Shown here one piece after another: positions 1 through 5,871 of a stretch of 9,343 nt of DNA. The notes under the pieces were generated by a model. That model was not told the origin of the DNA and did not search any database. It was given only the letters and a program-made list of their open reading frames with translations. Source of the stretch: Pyrinomonadaceae bacterium (lineage in GTDB: Bacteria; Acidobacteriota; Blastocatellia; Pyrinomonadales; Pyrinomonadaceae); the NCBI GenBank assembly GCA_025929655.1, contig JAICPV010000058.1, positions 1-9,343 on the forward strand. Reading direction: 5' to 3'. Numbering within the stretch: the first letter of the stretch is position 1; the number at the start of each line of letters is the position of its first letter. The position numbers and the translations under genes were made by a program.

Positions 1-733
1 CGTTCAGGTCTTCGGCCTGCAGGATGAGCTTTACGATACTGTTTGGATCCCCACTCGCAACAAGATCTTTTAGGTCGGGAGCGATCTTTTCACCGACGAA
101 CGGATCAGGATCACCGATCGGCTCGATCATTTCGAATTTCGGCTTGAGTAGTTTGTCGCCGGCGATTTGATTTTTAAAGTCCTCAGAGGTCGCCGCACTA
201 ACGATCTGAATTCGACTGTCTGCGATGGCTTTGTAGAATATTTCCGCTGCTAGGCCTCCGAGCGCCGGACTCTTCTTCGAAAATCCGGAGATGTCCTCCA
301 TAAATAAGACGATTCGTCCTTTGGACGATTCGACGAAAGAAATCAAAGCTTCGAGGTTAGTTTTCTGGTCTTCGTCGGGTGCTAGAAGAGCGGCCCAATT
401 CACTTTCAGGATTCTTTTCGATGCGGCGGAGGAAGCGATCCGTTCGGCCGCGCGTCTAATAACGAATTCCCGGTTGTGACCCGTCTCGTCTATCAACGCA
501 ACGCTTTTGCGTCCGGGCCGTTTCAAAACGTCCGCGATTCGCTTCGATTCCGCTGCGAAAAGATTATGTTCGATCGATCCGGCTTCTCCGGCCAAATCGA
601 TCAAGAACGAGTCCACTTTTGCGGGTGTAGCGGTTGACGCTGCTGCCGGTGCTGCTTCGGAAGTGATGCGCCCGAGTCCGAAAGTGCTAGACACAAGCGA
701 AAGCAAAACAATTCCGGTTGTTAATACCTTCAT
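1..733 (-). CDS. Exported Clp-like AAA+ fold protein with degenerate ATPase motifs (partial)
   Basis: This is an open frame of 244 residues running off the left edge, so the C-terminus is missing. The ATG at 733 is preceded by AAAGGA 10 nt upstream. Residues 1-21 look like a Sec signal peptide: Lys2, then an uncharged hydrophobic run at 3-19. A low-complexity Ala/Thr linker follows at about 24-38. From about residue 55 the order of elements follows the first ATPase domain of ClpA/ClpB. The Walker A position reads DETGHNRE (82-89) where ClpB has GEPGVGKT, so the catalytic Lys is Arg and Thr is Glu. The Walker B strand reads IVLFMED (141-147), with the acidic pair in the order Glu-Asp. The sensor-1 strand is IVSAATSEDF (177-186). 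The arginine-finger position reads LLKPKF (195-200). It is probably unable to hydrolyse ATP and acts outside the cytoplasm, where ATP is scarce. A binding or scaffold role is inferred. The family assignment is by eye and the product is otherwise unrecognised. Confidence 0.75.
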   Translation of the reverse strand, partial: MKVLTTGIVLLSLVSSTFGLGRITSEAAPAAASTATPAKVDSFLIDLAGEAGSIEHNLFAAESKRIADVLKRPGRKSVALIDETGHNREFVIRRAAERIASSAASKRILKVNWAALLAPDEDQKTNLEALISFVESSKGRIVLFMEDISGFSKKSPALGGLAAEIFYKAIADSRIQIVSAATSEDFKNQIAGDKLLKPKFEMIEPIGDPDPFVGEKIAPDLKDLVASGDPNSIVKLILQAEDLN

Positions 734-1056
734 GACGATGTTGTCCTTTCAAGAATTCGAAGTATCGAAGTTAATAAACGGCCTGACTCCGAGAAATGAT
801 TGGCAAACACCGTGCCGTCCACGGACATTCCGAAAAAGTATTCGTAATGGGCGATTTAACAGCTGAAGGATTTACCGGCGATTTGACAGCCCGGTCATTT
901 CGAATGCTCTGTTATTCATTTTGACCGAATGAAAATGCAGTTCTCATTATGCCTAGAATAAGCAGATGCTGTGCCGATTTAAGGGTTGGAAGCCGGCCGC
1001 GATACTTTTTGCGACAGGCGATTGGAATGCAGGTACTGCGGTCGGGGCAGAACCCT
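734..1056. other. Gene-free stretch upstream of the Clp-like gene and downstream of ferredoxin
   Basis: No convincing gene was found on either strand; the open frames here lack ribosome sites and protein-like composition. It contains the Shine-Dalgarno site of the leftward Clp-like gene, a 14-bp direct repeat (850-863 and 877-890), and an AT-rich palindrome around 915-935 (TTCATT and AATGAA around TTGACCG). It also holds the left arm of an interrupted inverted repeat (974-987) whose right arm overlaps the ferredoxin 3' end. No convincing -35/-10 pair could be assigned to the Clp-like gene. Confidence 0.6.
850..890. repeat. 14-bp direct repeat upstream of the Clp-like gene
   Basis: GGCGATTTAACAGC (850-863) recurs as GGCGATTTGACAGC (877-890), with one mismatch and a 27-bp period. 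It lies about 115-160 bp upstream of the leftward start codon at 733. A 27-bp offset is between two and three helical turns. It may be a paired regulator site for that gene, but it could also be chance or a remnant of an intergenic repeat. Confidence 0.4.
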
Positions 1057-1338
1057 TTACTCAAATCGGATCTTGTCGCTGATGCGCGTAATCTCCATTC
1101 CCGGCTCGGCGTTGGTGCGGCAGGAGATGACGGCTTTTTCTTTGTCGCCTTGTTTTACCCACACCTGGCAATCGAGGCAGTCGCCGTTCCAGCAGAGTTC
1201 GCTTTCGGAGACCGATTCCATATCGAGGAACTGCAGGCAGCGGAGGATGGAATCGTTAGCCGGTACCTTGCGGTCGCGGCCGAGGATGTTGATCGTGATC
1301 AGGCGATCGTGCTGGTCGAAAATTTCGGCTTGGTCCAT
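1057..1338 (-). CDS. 2Fe-2S ferredoxin-type iron-sulfur protein
   Basis: A complete 93-residue protein with the plant-type ferredoxin/SdhB-like cluster motif: Cys49-x4-Cys54-x2-Cys57, then Cys73 in VISCRT. The N-terminal half (LITINILGRDRKVPANDSIL) is the expected beta-grasp start, and Cys34 is an extra cysteine before the cluster loop. It is probably a small soluble electron carrier; its partner enzyme cannot be told from the sequence. The ATG at 1338 is the only usual start codon after the upstream in-frame stop. There is no Shine-Dalgarno site: the leader is largely the palindromic CTTTGCG element, which begins 10 nt upstream. The gene is divergent from a glutaredoxin, so the two may be co-regulated redox genes. 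It is short for SdhB or a complex I subunit, so a stand-alone ferredoxin fits better. Confidence 0.85.
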   Translation of the reverse strand: MDQAEIFDQHDRLITINILGRDRKVPANDSILRCLQFLDMESVSESELCWNGDCLDCQVWVKQGDKEKAVISCRTNAEPGMEITRISDKIRFE

Positions 1339-1348
1339 CGGAGTAATG

Positions 1349-1406
1349 CTTTGCGTCTTTGCGACTTTGCGTGAACAGATCTTATCTCACGCAAAGAGCG
1401 CAAAGG
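1349..1406. repeat. Palindromic CTTTGCG intergenic repeat element
   Basis: The left arm holds three CTTTGCG heptamers at 8-bp steps (1349-1355, 1357-1363, 1365-1371). The right arm holds two reverse complements, CGCAAAG (1390-1396 and 1399-1405). The arms 1357-1374 and 1387-1405 pair almost perfectly with one extra base on the right, around a 12-nt loop. It lies between the divergent ferredoxin and glutaredoxin genes and forms most of the ferredoxin leader. Repeats of this look are known from intergenic DNA of several environmental bacterial groups. Its role here (hairpin, binding site or inert repeat) is unknown. Confidence 0.7.
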
Positions 1407-1414
1407 AAGAAGGT

Positions 1415-1428
1415 TCGAATCGATTCGA
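1415..1428. promoter_or_regulatory. Perfect 14-bp palindrome abutting the glutaredoxin -35 box
   Basis: TCGAATCGATTCGA is its own reverse complement across all 14 bases and ends one base before the proposed -35 hexamer at 1429. The position suits a dimeric regulator acting on the glutaredoxin promoter, and perhaps also on the divergent ferredoxin. The role is inferred from position and symmetry only. Confidence 0.45.
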
Positions 1429-1457
1429 TTGGAATCTCCGTTCCCGTTCGCTAAACT
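1429..1457 (+). promoter_or_regulatory. Sigma-70-type promoter for the glutaredoxin gene
   Basis: TTGGAA (1429-1434) and TAAACT (1452-1457) are separated by 17 bp. Transcription would begin near 1464, just before the ribosome site AAGGAG (1468-1473). The pair closely resembles the acyl-CoA synthetase promoter in this window (TTGGAC, 17 bp, TAAACA). Confidence 0.55.
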
Positions 1458-1486
1458 ATTTTATTAGAAGGAGACGTGTCGGAAAA

Positions 1487-1708
1487 ATGTCGATAGTGAT
1501 GTATACAAAACCGAATTGCCCATATTGCCAGCAGGCGCGCGATCATTACAACGATAACGGGATCGAGTTCACCGAATACGACGCGATGTACGACCGCGAG
1601 CGGCAGCGCGAGATGCTGGAATTTACGGGCGGCGACCCGACGGTTCCGGCGATCGTCGAAGATGGAAAATATGTTCAATCGGGATGGGGCGATCCGCCCC
1701 GCGGCTGA
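1487..1708 (+). CDS. Short CPYC glutaredoxin-like thiol oxidoreductase
   Basis: A 73-residue glutaredoxin fold. The N-terminus MSIVMYTKPNCPYC carries the dithiol site Cys11-x2-Cys14 after the first beta strand. A helix and a second strand follow (IEFTEYDAMYD), then TGGDPTVPAIVEDGK with the cis-Pro of TVPAI, and a short C-terminus ending GWGDPPRG. It resembles the small Uxx-star-type glutaredoxin-like proteins, here with Cys and no in-frame TGA; this subfamily call is tentative. The frame is open upstream to 986, but translation should start at ATG 1487: the preceding frame is not protein-like, and AAGGAG lies 13 nt before this codon. It probably reduces disulfides or glutathione-like adducts in the cytoplasm. 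It has its own promoter and a following hairpin, so it appears to be a single-gene unit. Confidence 0.88.
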   Translation: MSIVMYTKPNCPYCQQARDHYNDNGIEFTEYDAMYDRERQREMLEFTGGDPTVPAIVEDGKYVQSGWGDPPRG

Positions 1709-1726
1709 ACGATCGTACCGCTCTAG

Positions 1727-1743
1727 GCCGCCGGTCCGGCGGC
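1727..1743 (+). terminator. GC-rich hairpin after the glutaredoxin gene
   Basis: GCCGCCG, loop GTC, CGGCGGC forms a perfect 7-bp stem beginning 18 nt after the glutaredoxin stop. It is followed by TAAATTATTT, which is AT-rich but not a pure T run. It is a plausible intrinsic terminator, though weaker on the U-tract criterion. Confidence 0.6.
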
Positions 1744-1762
1744 TAAATTATTTGCGAATGTC

Positions 1763-1881
1763 GAATTGCGATTTGCGATTTAATATTGCTTGGCTTTACT
1801 TCACAACACGTACGTCTTACGATTAGCATTCATCGAATCAGCGGATTTCGATCGCAGTTCGCAAATCGAAAATCGCAATTC
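1763..1881. repeat. 19-bp inverted repeat flanking the kinase upstream region
   Basis: GAATTGCGATTTGCGATTT (1763-1781) pairs with 1863-1881, whose reverse complement differs at one base. The 81 bp between the arms contain no gene. The right arm ends 5 nt before the kinase start codon and occupies the place of a ribosome site. It could be a miniature palindromic element, a degenerate intergenic repeat or an operator pair. No flanking target duplication was identified. Confidence 0.6.
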
Positions 1882-1886
1882 CCGAT

Positions 1887-4322
1887 ATGATCGGTTCGCA
1901 GATCAATCAATACAAGATCACAGACAAGATAGGGTCAGGCGGACAGGGGACGGTTTACAAGGCTCTCGACACGAAATTGAACCGCACCGCGGTTGTCAAA
2001 GTTCTCCCCCCCGAGCTAACGCAAAAGACCGCCAACTTTAAGCGCTTCGAACGCGAGGCACAGCTTTGCTCACAGCTGGACCATCCCAACATCTGTACGA
2101 TCTACGACTTCAACGAGGCAAACGGCGTCTACTATATCGCGATGCAGTGGGTCGACGGGAAGAACGTCCGGCAGCTCGTCGGCGGCCGTCCCCTTGAACT
2201 TAGAAGCGCGCTTTCGATCGCGATCCAGGTCACCGACGCGCTCGCCTACGCGCATTCCAAAAACATCATCCATCGCGACATAAAGGCCGGAAATGTGATG
2301 GTCTCGTCCACCGGACAGGCGAAGATCCTCGATTTTGGGCTGGCAAAACTGCTTGAGGACGAGCAGGCGGCGGCTCACAAAGGCCTCGATCGGACGCAGA
2401 TCACCGAAATGGGGATCCCGTACGGCACCGCGACCTACGCGGCGCCCGAACAGGCACGCGGCGAACGCGCCGACGAGCGCTCGGACATTTTTTCCACCGG
2501 CGTTCTTGTTTACGAAATGGTCACCGGCATTTGGGCATTTCAGGGCAAGACCGTCATCGATGTACGTCACCAGGTCCTTTACGGTACGCCAAAGCCGATC
2601 GCCGAAATGCGCCGAGACGCTGTGCCGGCAAAGCTGCAGGCAATCGTCGATAAGGCTCTGGCGAAGCAGCCGCGCGACCGTTATCAAAAGATATCGCAGA
2701 TGCGCGACGACTTGCGGGCAGTCCTGCAGGAGGTTGCGGGCGCATCGCTTATGCCGGGCGATACGTTTCGCCCGTCGCACGTCGACAGCGGCGTCTTCAA
2801 GCGAATGAAGAACTGGTTCACCGGCAAGTCCACGCCGGAAAGTTCTTCCGGCTCGCAATCGACGGGTTCGAATCCGCCCTCTTTTATTCCCGAATTGAGC
2901 CTCACTGCCACATCGACCGGCAGCGAAAAGAAAAGCGTCGCAATTCTCCCTTTTAAGAATCTGAGCGGTGAGGAAAGCTCCAATTTTCTCGAGTTTGCGC
3001 TCGCTGATTGCGTGATCACCGAGCTGGCGCAGCTTCGATCGCTGATCGTTCGGCCGAGTTCCGTGATCGCGAAGTATCAGGGGAAGGATGTGGATCCGAA
3101 AGAGGCCGGCCGCGAGCTACGCGTTCATGCCGTGCTTTCGGCCGGCTTCATGCGCGGCGCCGACAAGATGCGCGTGAACGCTCAGCTTCTGGACGTGCTG
3201 ACGGGCGATATTCTCTGGAGCGACCGCATTGATGCGGATGGCAACGATATCCTGACCCTGCAGGACAATATCGCACAAAAAATACTTGATGGACTCCGCC
3301 TCGAGCTCTCCGACAACGAGCAGGAAAAACTGGGCCGCAAATTGACCGAAAATCACGAGGCCTGGGAAGAATACCTCCGCGGGCGTGACAATTTCGGCCG
3401 CTTCATTTTCCGCACGCTCGATCCGCAGGATTGCAGGGCGGCGATAGAAAATTTCAAAAACGCCATCGAATTGGATCCGCACTTCGCTCTCGCCTATAGC
3501 GGCCTCGGGGCTTGTTACGCGAATCGCGTTTTCAAGGGAATGGGGGATCCGGAAGACTATACCCTGGCCGAAACCGCATTCACCAAGGCATTCTTCTACG
3601 ACCCGAATGTCGTAGAAGCGCGGATGCTGATGGTGATGATCTACATGGCACGCGGGGAAAAGAAAAAGGCGCGCGCGGAGATCGAGCTGCTGCAGAGGCA
3701 ATTTCCCAACGACGCCGTGTTGTATTTCGTGAAAGGGGTGATCAACCGCCTGGACGGAAAATACGATGAATCGTTAAAGGCGTTTGAAAAGCTCTCTCGT
3801 CTCGATCCGGCAGCCCGCGCCGTGGCCGCTTACAACCGCGCACGCATCTTCATCTACAAACAGGAATACGATCAGGCGATCGCGGAGATCGAAAAGGGCG
3901 AAAAGGTGGAGCCCGACCACCCGATGCTGAAGATATTCCGCTCGGGCGTTTACTATTACCGGGGCGACAAGGAAATGGCCATCGATATGATGCACAAGGT
4001 CCTTGAGGAACACCCCGAAATGGACGGCATCAGGCCCCTGTACGCGGTTTATCTTGCAGGCGCGGGCCGCAGAGACGAAGCCGTTGCACAGCTAACGGAC
4101 GATGCTCTGGCGATCTCAAAAGCAGATCACGATATGGCCTACTGGGTCGCTTCGACCTATTCGATACTCGGCGAAAAGGAATTGGCCTTCAAATGGCTTA
4201 ACAAAGCGATAAAACTCGGCAATCAAAACTGGCCGCATTTCGAAAAGGACAAGAGCCTTGACCCTCTCCGCGACGACCCGCGTTTTGCCGAGTTGATGGA
4301 AAAAGCGAAAGACAGCGACTAA
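1887..4322 (+). CDS. Ser/Thr protein kinase with TolB-like domain and TPR array
   Basis: An 811-residue protein. A complete Hanks-type kinase domain lies at about 9-283: glycine loop GSGGQG (16-21), ATP-binding Lys38, alpha-C Glu57, catalytic loop HRDIKAGN (129-136), DFG (149-151) and APE (186-188). All catalytic residues are present, so it should be active. A Ser/Gly/Pro-rich linker (about 290-347) contains no membrane segment, so the protein is probably cytoplasmic. A TolB-like domain of the sort found in TPR-linked signalling proteins follows at about 348-475 (KKSVAILPFKNLSG, then the strand ILWSDRID). About eight TPRs cover 515-780, and the C-terminus has the usual DPLRDDPRF end motif. 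The start at 1887 fits the family (MIGSQINQYKI), but no Shine-Dalgarno site precedes it. The stop codon overlaps that of the converging sigma-like gene by 4 bp. The substrate is unknown; the neighbouring regulators are candidates by position only. Confidence 0.93.
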   Translation: MIGSQINQYKITDKIGSGGQGTVYKALDTKLNRTAVVKVLPPELTQKTANFKRFEREAQLCSQLDHPNICTIYDFNEANGVYYIAMQWVDGKNVRQLVGGRPLELRSALSIAIQVTDALAYAHSKNIIHRDIKAGNVMVSSTGQAKILDFGLAKLLEDEQAAAHKGLDRTQITEMGIPYGTATYAAPEQARGERADERSDIFSTGVLVYEMVTGIWAFQGKTVIDVRHQVLYGTPKPIAEMRRDAVPAKLQAIVDKALAKQPRDRYQKISQMRDDLRAVLQEVAGASLMPGDTFRPSHVDSGVFKRMKNWFTGKSTPESSSGSQSTGSNPPSFIPELSLTATSTGSEKKSVAILPFKNLSGEESSNFLEFALADCVITELAQLRSLIVRPSSVIAKYQGKDVDPKEAGRELRVHAVLSAGFMRGADKMRVNAQLLDVLTGDILWSDRIDADGNDILTLQDNIAQKILDGLRLELSDNEQEKLGRKLTENHEAWEEYLRGRDNFGRFIFRTLDPQDCRAAIENFKNAIELDPHFALAYSGLGACYANRVFKGMGDPEDYTLAETAFTKAFFYDPNVVEARMLMVMIYMARGEKKKARAEIELLQRQFPNDAVLYFVKGVINRLDGKYDESLKAFEKLSRLDPAARAVAAYNRARIFIYKQEYDQAIAEIEKGEKVEPDHPMLKIFRSGVYYYRGDKEMAIDMMHKVLEEHPEMDGIRPLYAVYLAGAGRRDEAVAQLTDDALAISKADHDMAYWVASTYSILGEKELAFKWLNKAIKLGNQNWPHFEKDKSLDPLRDDPRFAELMEKAKDSD

Positions 4323-5470
4323 GCCGATACTTCAACCCGCTCTTCCGCGACCATCCCGCGAACTTTCTTTTTCAGAGCTTTCTCAAACTGCCGCGCTTCG
4401 TTTATTCCATTAAAAGTCAGATTCTGCAGAAGCGATTCGATGCGTTTTCGGTAGTCGGAAACAAGAGAGTCGGAAACGCCGAGCATCTCCGCGATCTCGA
4501 TCTGGGTGCCGCCGTCCGAGATGAGGTAGCAGTGCCACAAGACATTCACGATGCGGTCGTACTGTTTTACTTTGCCGCGGACCGCTTTGCTAAGGTCGCT
4601 CAAAAAACCATCGACAAATGTTTCGGCTTCTGCTTCGCCTTCGCGGCGAAGGTAGTCGTCCTCCGGCGTTTCGCGAACGTCAGCGATCTCGAACGGTGCA
4701 CGATCGTCGTCTTCGTTCTCTCCAGAGCCGCCCACCGGCACAAGGTGAATATCCATTATCGGCAGCCGCGACATCACGAACGAACGCAGGCTGCGCACAT
4801 CTACCGGCGAATCGATCGCTTTAAAAACGCGGACGATCAGCTTTTCCAGCTCCACGTTGCTGATCACGATCTGCGCGTCGCCCGTACAGCCGACCATCCG
4901 CGTGTCGCGTTTGTAAAAAGGAACGGCCTTTACGCGTTCGTCCATTTCCTGGACGTCGCGGCGCGTTTTCGTGTCCTGCCACGCCGACAAGCCGTAAAGG
5001 CGGTCCGCAAGGCGTCGATGAGCTTCGGGATTGTTTCGGTTATCGAAACGCTTGAACGTTTCGCTGGTCTGTATAAGAGTCGATACTCGCCGGGCAAGTC
5101 GGTAGGATTCCGGGTAACGCTTCCGCAATTCCGCGGTAAGCATATTCGTCAGCTCGATCTGGCTGATCTCGGCTTCTACCTCGACGTCGGACATCCCCGT
5201 CTCGAGATAATGCTGGAACCGGTCTTTGCTAAGCAGAGCGACGAAAAGCTCTTGCGTCAGGTCCGTGTAGGCGTTGTATTTGCCCTCCTCAACCAGGAAC
5301 CCGGCACGTTTAGAAGCACGAACCAGCGGATGTGAGGAAACAAGCCGGTGGAGCTCCAGCCAGATCTGATTTACGTCAGACGCTTTCAGGCTGTCGATCC
5401 ATTTTCCGATCTTGATCGGTTTTCCGCTTGCGGCCCTGGGAAGGTTCGCGGTTTCGTTCGCTGCGTTCAT
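4319..5470 (-). CDS. Sigma-factor-like regulator with widely separated region 2 and HTH
   Basis: A 383-residue protein. Residues 68-80 (YTDLTQELFVALL) resemble sigma-70 region 2, and the helical stretch to about 140 continues that theme. Residues 321-349 (GTQIEIAEMLGVSDSLVSDY and following) form a clear helix-turn-helix like sigma region 4. Between them lie about 240 residues without a recognised domain, including the segment RMVGCTGDAQIVIS (191-204) and an acidic stretch at 250-281. Classical ECF sigmas are about half this length, so it may be an enlarged sigma or a DNA-binding regulator that borrowed sigma parts. It is read from ATG 5470; no Shine-Dalgarno site is visible, and an ACAATTG pair lies just upstream. 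Its stop overlaps the kinase stop, and it is divergent from a ZAS-type protein, the usual partner class of sigma factors. Regulatory function is likely; sigma activity is inferred. Confidence 0.75.
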   Translation of the reverse strand: MNAANETANLPRAASGKPIKIGKWIDSLKASDVNQIWLELHRLVSSHPLVRASKRAGFLVEEGKYNAYTDLTQELFVALLSKDRFQHYLETGMSDVEVEAEISQIELTNMLTAELRKRYPESYRLARRVSTLIQTSETFKRFDNRNNPEAHRRLADRLYGLSAWQDTKTRRDVQEMDERVKAVPFYKRDTRMVGCTGDAQIVISNVELEKLIVRVFKAIDSPVDVRSLRSFVMSRLPIMDIHLVPVGGSGENEDDDRAPFEIADVRETPEDDYLRREGEAEAETFVDGFLSDLSKAVRGKVKQYDRIVNVLWHCYLISDGGTQIEIAEMLGVSDSLVSDYRKRIESLLQNLTFNGINEARQFEKALKKKVRGMVAEERVEVSA

Positions 5471-5490
5471 ACAATTGAAAAGGACAATTG
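5471..5490 (-). promoter_or_regulatory. ACAATTG repeat pair over the ribosome-binding region
   Basis: ACAATTG occurs at 5471-5477 and 5484-5490, separated by 6 nt. Its CAATTG core is palindromic, so the pair can also fold as a small hairpin in the leader of the leftward sigma-like gene. It ends immediately before that gene's ATG and takes the place of a Shine-Dalgarno site. It may be a translational or autoregulatory site; this is inferred from position. Confidence 0.35.
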
Positions 5491-5644
5491 GTCTGGGAAC
5501 CAGGCCTGCGACGCAAACGCGCGATTACGAGCGTCCGGGAATACTGTGAGACTGTGGGTTTTTAGATTTGACCGGCGCGTCTTGCGGTCGGGTTTGGCCA
5601 GGCCGGCGTTTGGTGAAAGCTTTCGATCACCGCCGTCAAATAAG

Positions 5645-5673
5645 ATATTAACAGGTGCAACCGTATTGAGCAA
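5645..5673 (-). promoter_or_regulatory. Promoter for the sigma-like gene
   Basis: On the minus strand TTGCTC (5673-5668) is followed after exactly 17 bp by TAATAT (5650-5645). The expected transcription start is near 5638. The hexamers match the sigma-70 pattern at most positions. The gene's ATG is at 5470, so the untranslated leader would be unusually long. Confidence 0.45.
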
Positions 5674-5680
5674 CAAGTTT

Positions 5681-5712
5681 TTACAGCGGTAATTCTGTTT
5701 AAACCGCCGTAA
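5681..5712. promoter_or_regulatory. 10-bp inverted repeat beside the sigma-like promoter
   Basis: TTACAGCGGT (5681-5690) pairs with ACCGCCGTAA (5703-5712) with one mismatch around a 12-nt spacer. It lies 8 bp upstream of the leftward -35 box. Neither strand has a T run after it, so it is not a standard terminator. It may be an operator shared by the divergent genes. Confidence 0.4.
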
Positions 5713-5793
5713 ATACTATGACTCGTGAACTTAGCAGTTTGATGGTGTTCGCAGTGGCCTGATAATTTTGGAACATGTTGATAATTAGCGATT

Positions 5794-5824
5794 TATTGCA
5801 CGTGAAGCAATAGGAAGGTTACTA
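5794..5824 (+). promoter_or_regulatory. Possible promoter with overlapping inverted repeat for the ZAS-type gene
   Basis: TATTGC (5794-5799) and GCAATA (5807-5812) form a perfect 6-bp inverted repeat. It overlaps a possible -35 TTGCAC (5796-5801), with TTACTA as a poor -10 at 5819-5824 after 17 bp. The -10 box is weak and alternative pairs exist a little upstream, for example TTGATG with GATAAT at 16 bp. Confidence 0.25.
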
Positions 5825-5871
5825 AAAATATCCGCGCCGCGCGCCGAGTTGCGGTTCGCAATGTGCCTTAT

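Larger units (their letters stand above)
5491..5871. other. Divergent control region between sigma-like and ZAS-type genes
   Basis: No gene is supported here. A 69-residue leftward frame (5467-5676) starts upstream of the predicted transcription start and has no ribosome site. The stretch holds a leftward promoter (5645-5673), a 10-bp inverted repeat (5681-5712), an AT-rich zone (5761-5830) with a second small inverted repeat (5794-5812), and a weak rightward promoter. The sigma-like transcript would carry a leader of about 168 nt, with no recognised riboswitch. Confidence 0.5.

Noticed and set aside
1349..1406. CRISPR repeat interpretation of the CTTTGCG heptamers
   Set aside because: The units are 7 bp in tandem and inverted, with single-base spacers and no unique spacer sequences.
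986..1486. N-terminal extension of the glutaredoxin frame and an overlapping 141-residue rightward frame (949-1374)
   Set aside because: Both lie opposite the ferredoxin gene, are rich in random-looking Ser/Arg/Cys, and have no ribosome site. The glutaredoxin fold starts exactly at 1487.
2070..3701. Long leftward frames of 262 and 194 residues opposite the kinase
   Set aside because: They are shadows of the GC-rich coding strand. They match no family, and the kinase on the other strand is unmistakable.
4532..5335. 267-residue rightward frame opposite the sigma-like gene
   Set aside because: Composition is shadow-like (many His, Arg, Phe), with no ribosome site. The opposite strand has a clear HTH and sigma-like segments.
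5499..5560. GC-rich stretch with similar GTCTGGGAAC and GTCCGGGAAT ends, considered as a repeat element or RNA gene
   Set aside because: The two ends match only partly, no cloverleaf or stable long stem could be drawn, and no second copy is present in the window.
5467..5676. 69-residue leftward frame overlapping the sigma-like ATG in ATGA
   Set aside because: The overlap suggests coupling, but its ATG lies upstream of the predicted transcription start, no ribosome site is visible and the sequence is not protein-like.
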